From: CAZHFA01 sp964534945
Lineage (GTDB): Bacteria > Bdellovibrionota_C > UBA2361 > CAKMMH01
DNA length: 5,465 nt
Reading direction: 5' to 3'
Assembly: GCA_964534945.1 (NCBI GenBank)
Contig: CAZHSB010000075.1
Location: 1-5,465 of the forward strand
The notes beneath the pieces were generated by a model. It made no database searches and was not told where the DNA came from. It was given only the letters and a program-made list of their open reading frames with translations. A program made the position numbers and the translations under genes. Shown here piece after piece: positions 4,992 to 5,465 of this stretch. Position 1 is the first letter of the stretch; every line of letters starts with the position of its first letter.

Positions 4992-5168
4992 AACTAGAGC
5001 TTTAACAGAAATCACCTAAGAACACCCTAAGAAGTACAAGAAGGAAATAATTCGTGGCAAATTTTAAAAAAATCTCAAAAAAGCCTTTTAGTCTTTCGAC
5101 TTTTTATAAAAATTTTATCTCTTTTTAATTTTTTTCGCGTTCCCACTTTACTAACTACATATCTGCCA

Positions 5169-5189
5169 CAATTTAACATCAATTTAACA
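5169..5189. repeat. 11-bp tandem direct repeat
   Basis: CAATTTAACA occurs twice, separated by a single T, so the period is 11 bp, about one helical turn. Such spacing can place two protein contacts on the same DNA face. No promoter is evident beside it, and two copies in AT-rich DNA can arise by chance. Confidence 0.4.
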
Positions 5190-5325
5190 ATTTCTAAGTT
5201 GGCTATTTACACAAAAAATCTTAAAGCCCCACAAAAGAACAAAAACATCGGCGCAACATTTGTACTTTCGATTTATAGCTAGGAAAAAGTAAAAATTCTA
5301 GTGTCAGCCTCCAATTCATGAGTCA

Positions 5326-5465
5326 TTATTTCCACTCCACCTTCATCATCCCAGCCCCACAAATTTCACTTGGAGTAGATTTAAAACCTAGTTTCTCATA
5401 GAATTGCTCTTTACCATTTTCAGAAAAAAGAAATACTGTAATAAATTCATCTTTTTCCAATATTT
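5326..5465 (-). CDS. C-terminal fragment of a GNAT-family N-acetyltransferase
   Basis: Only the last 45 codons are in the window; the gene continues beyond base 5465. The fragment reads ILEKDEFITVFLFSENGKEQ, then FYEKLGFKSTPSEICGAGMM and KVEWK, ending in TAA followed directly by an in-frame TGA. FYEKLGF is the hallmark C-terminal motif of the GCN5-related acetyltransferase fold, where the last strand and helix complete the acetyl-CoA site. A one- or two-residue hydrophobic start to the motif (QFYEKLGFK) and the strand before it (ITVFLF) fit the family. The acceptor substrate cannot be told from this part, since GNAT members acetylate proteins, antibiotics, amines or amino acids. No clear terminator follows the stop. 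Confidence 0.8.
   Translation of the reverse strand, partial: ILEKDEFITVFLFSENGKEQFYEKLGFKSTPSEICGAGMMKVEWK

Larger units (their letters stand above)
4661..5325. other. 665-base region with no intact gene
   Basis: I find no convincing reading frame or tRNA on either strand here. It contains three CCTAGG hexamers (4692, 4820, 4857), a 10-bp inverted repeat (4687-4696 with 4730-4739), the GC-rich structured element at 4853-4936, a weak AT-only terminator-like stem (4958-4986), a small AGTC/GACT hairpin near 5088-5099, and an 11-bp tandem repeat at 5169-5189. A decayed gene or an unrecognised structured RNA could occupy part of it. The GNAT gene would read into it from the right. Confidence 0.5.

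Overview
This is a low-GC window (roughly 30% G+C by eye) from a diderm bacterium. At least three intact genes encode type II signal peptides ending in a lipobox cysteine, and one of these has a run of eight glycines right after the lipidated cysteine. That tether style is common in Gram-negative lineages. The only gene with a certain function is cysS (cysteinyl-tRNA synthetase). Its HIGH region reads CGITCSDDAHIGH rather than the usual CGPTVY form, and as I recall this resembles clostridial-type enzymes more than E. coli CysS. I cannot name the taxon; a host-associated or otherwise AT-driven lineage is an inference from base composition and from two decaying genes.

Layout. 1-167: 5' end of a membrane-anchored protein on the minus strand, with a TTG start and a ribosome site inside a small hairpin. 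168-382: intergenic, with a minus-strand terminator. 383-1083: two overlapping minus-strand lipoprotein genes, here called B1 and A1. 1084-1214: divergent control region in which two outward promoters occupy the same 34-bp quasi-palindrome. 1215-1829: poly-glycine lipoprotein on the plus strand, followed by a strong hairpin. 1912-2621: a second A-B pair on the plus strand (psiA2 and B2), where A2 carries two stop codons in its signal peptide and B2 is intact. 2644-2693: shared convergent terminator with two competing hairpins. 2730-4160: cysS on the minus strand, GTG start, with a promoter at 4217-4245. 4250-5325: about 1.1 kb without an intact gene, holding a probable decayed gene (4310-4660) and a GC-rich structured element (4853-4936). 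5326-5465: C-terminal end of a GNAT acetyltransferase on the minus strand.

How it fits together. The left half is a small lipoprotein locus. A1-B1 and A2-B2 are paralogous pairs with the same gene order and the same TAATG stop/start overlap, pointing in opposite directions on either side of the poly-glycine lipoprotein. A and B also look like distant relatives of each other. A1-B1 and the poly-glycine gene should be co-controlled, and perhaps mutually exclusive, because their promoters overlap completely. The second pair has no evident promoter and its first gene is broken, so it looks like a decaying duplicate whose second gene survives. The functions of these lipoproteins are unknown. cysS and the acetyltransferase have no evident link to them.
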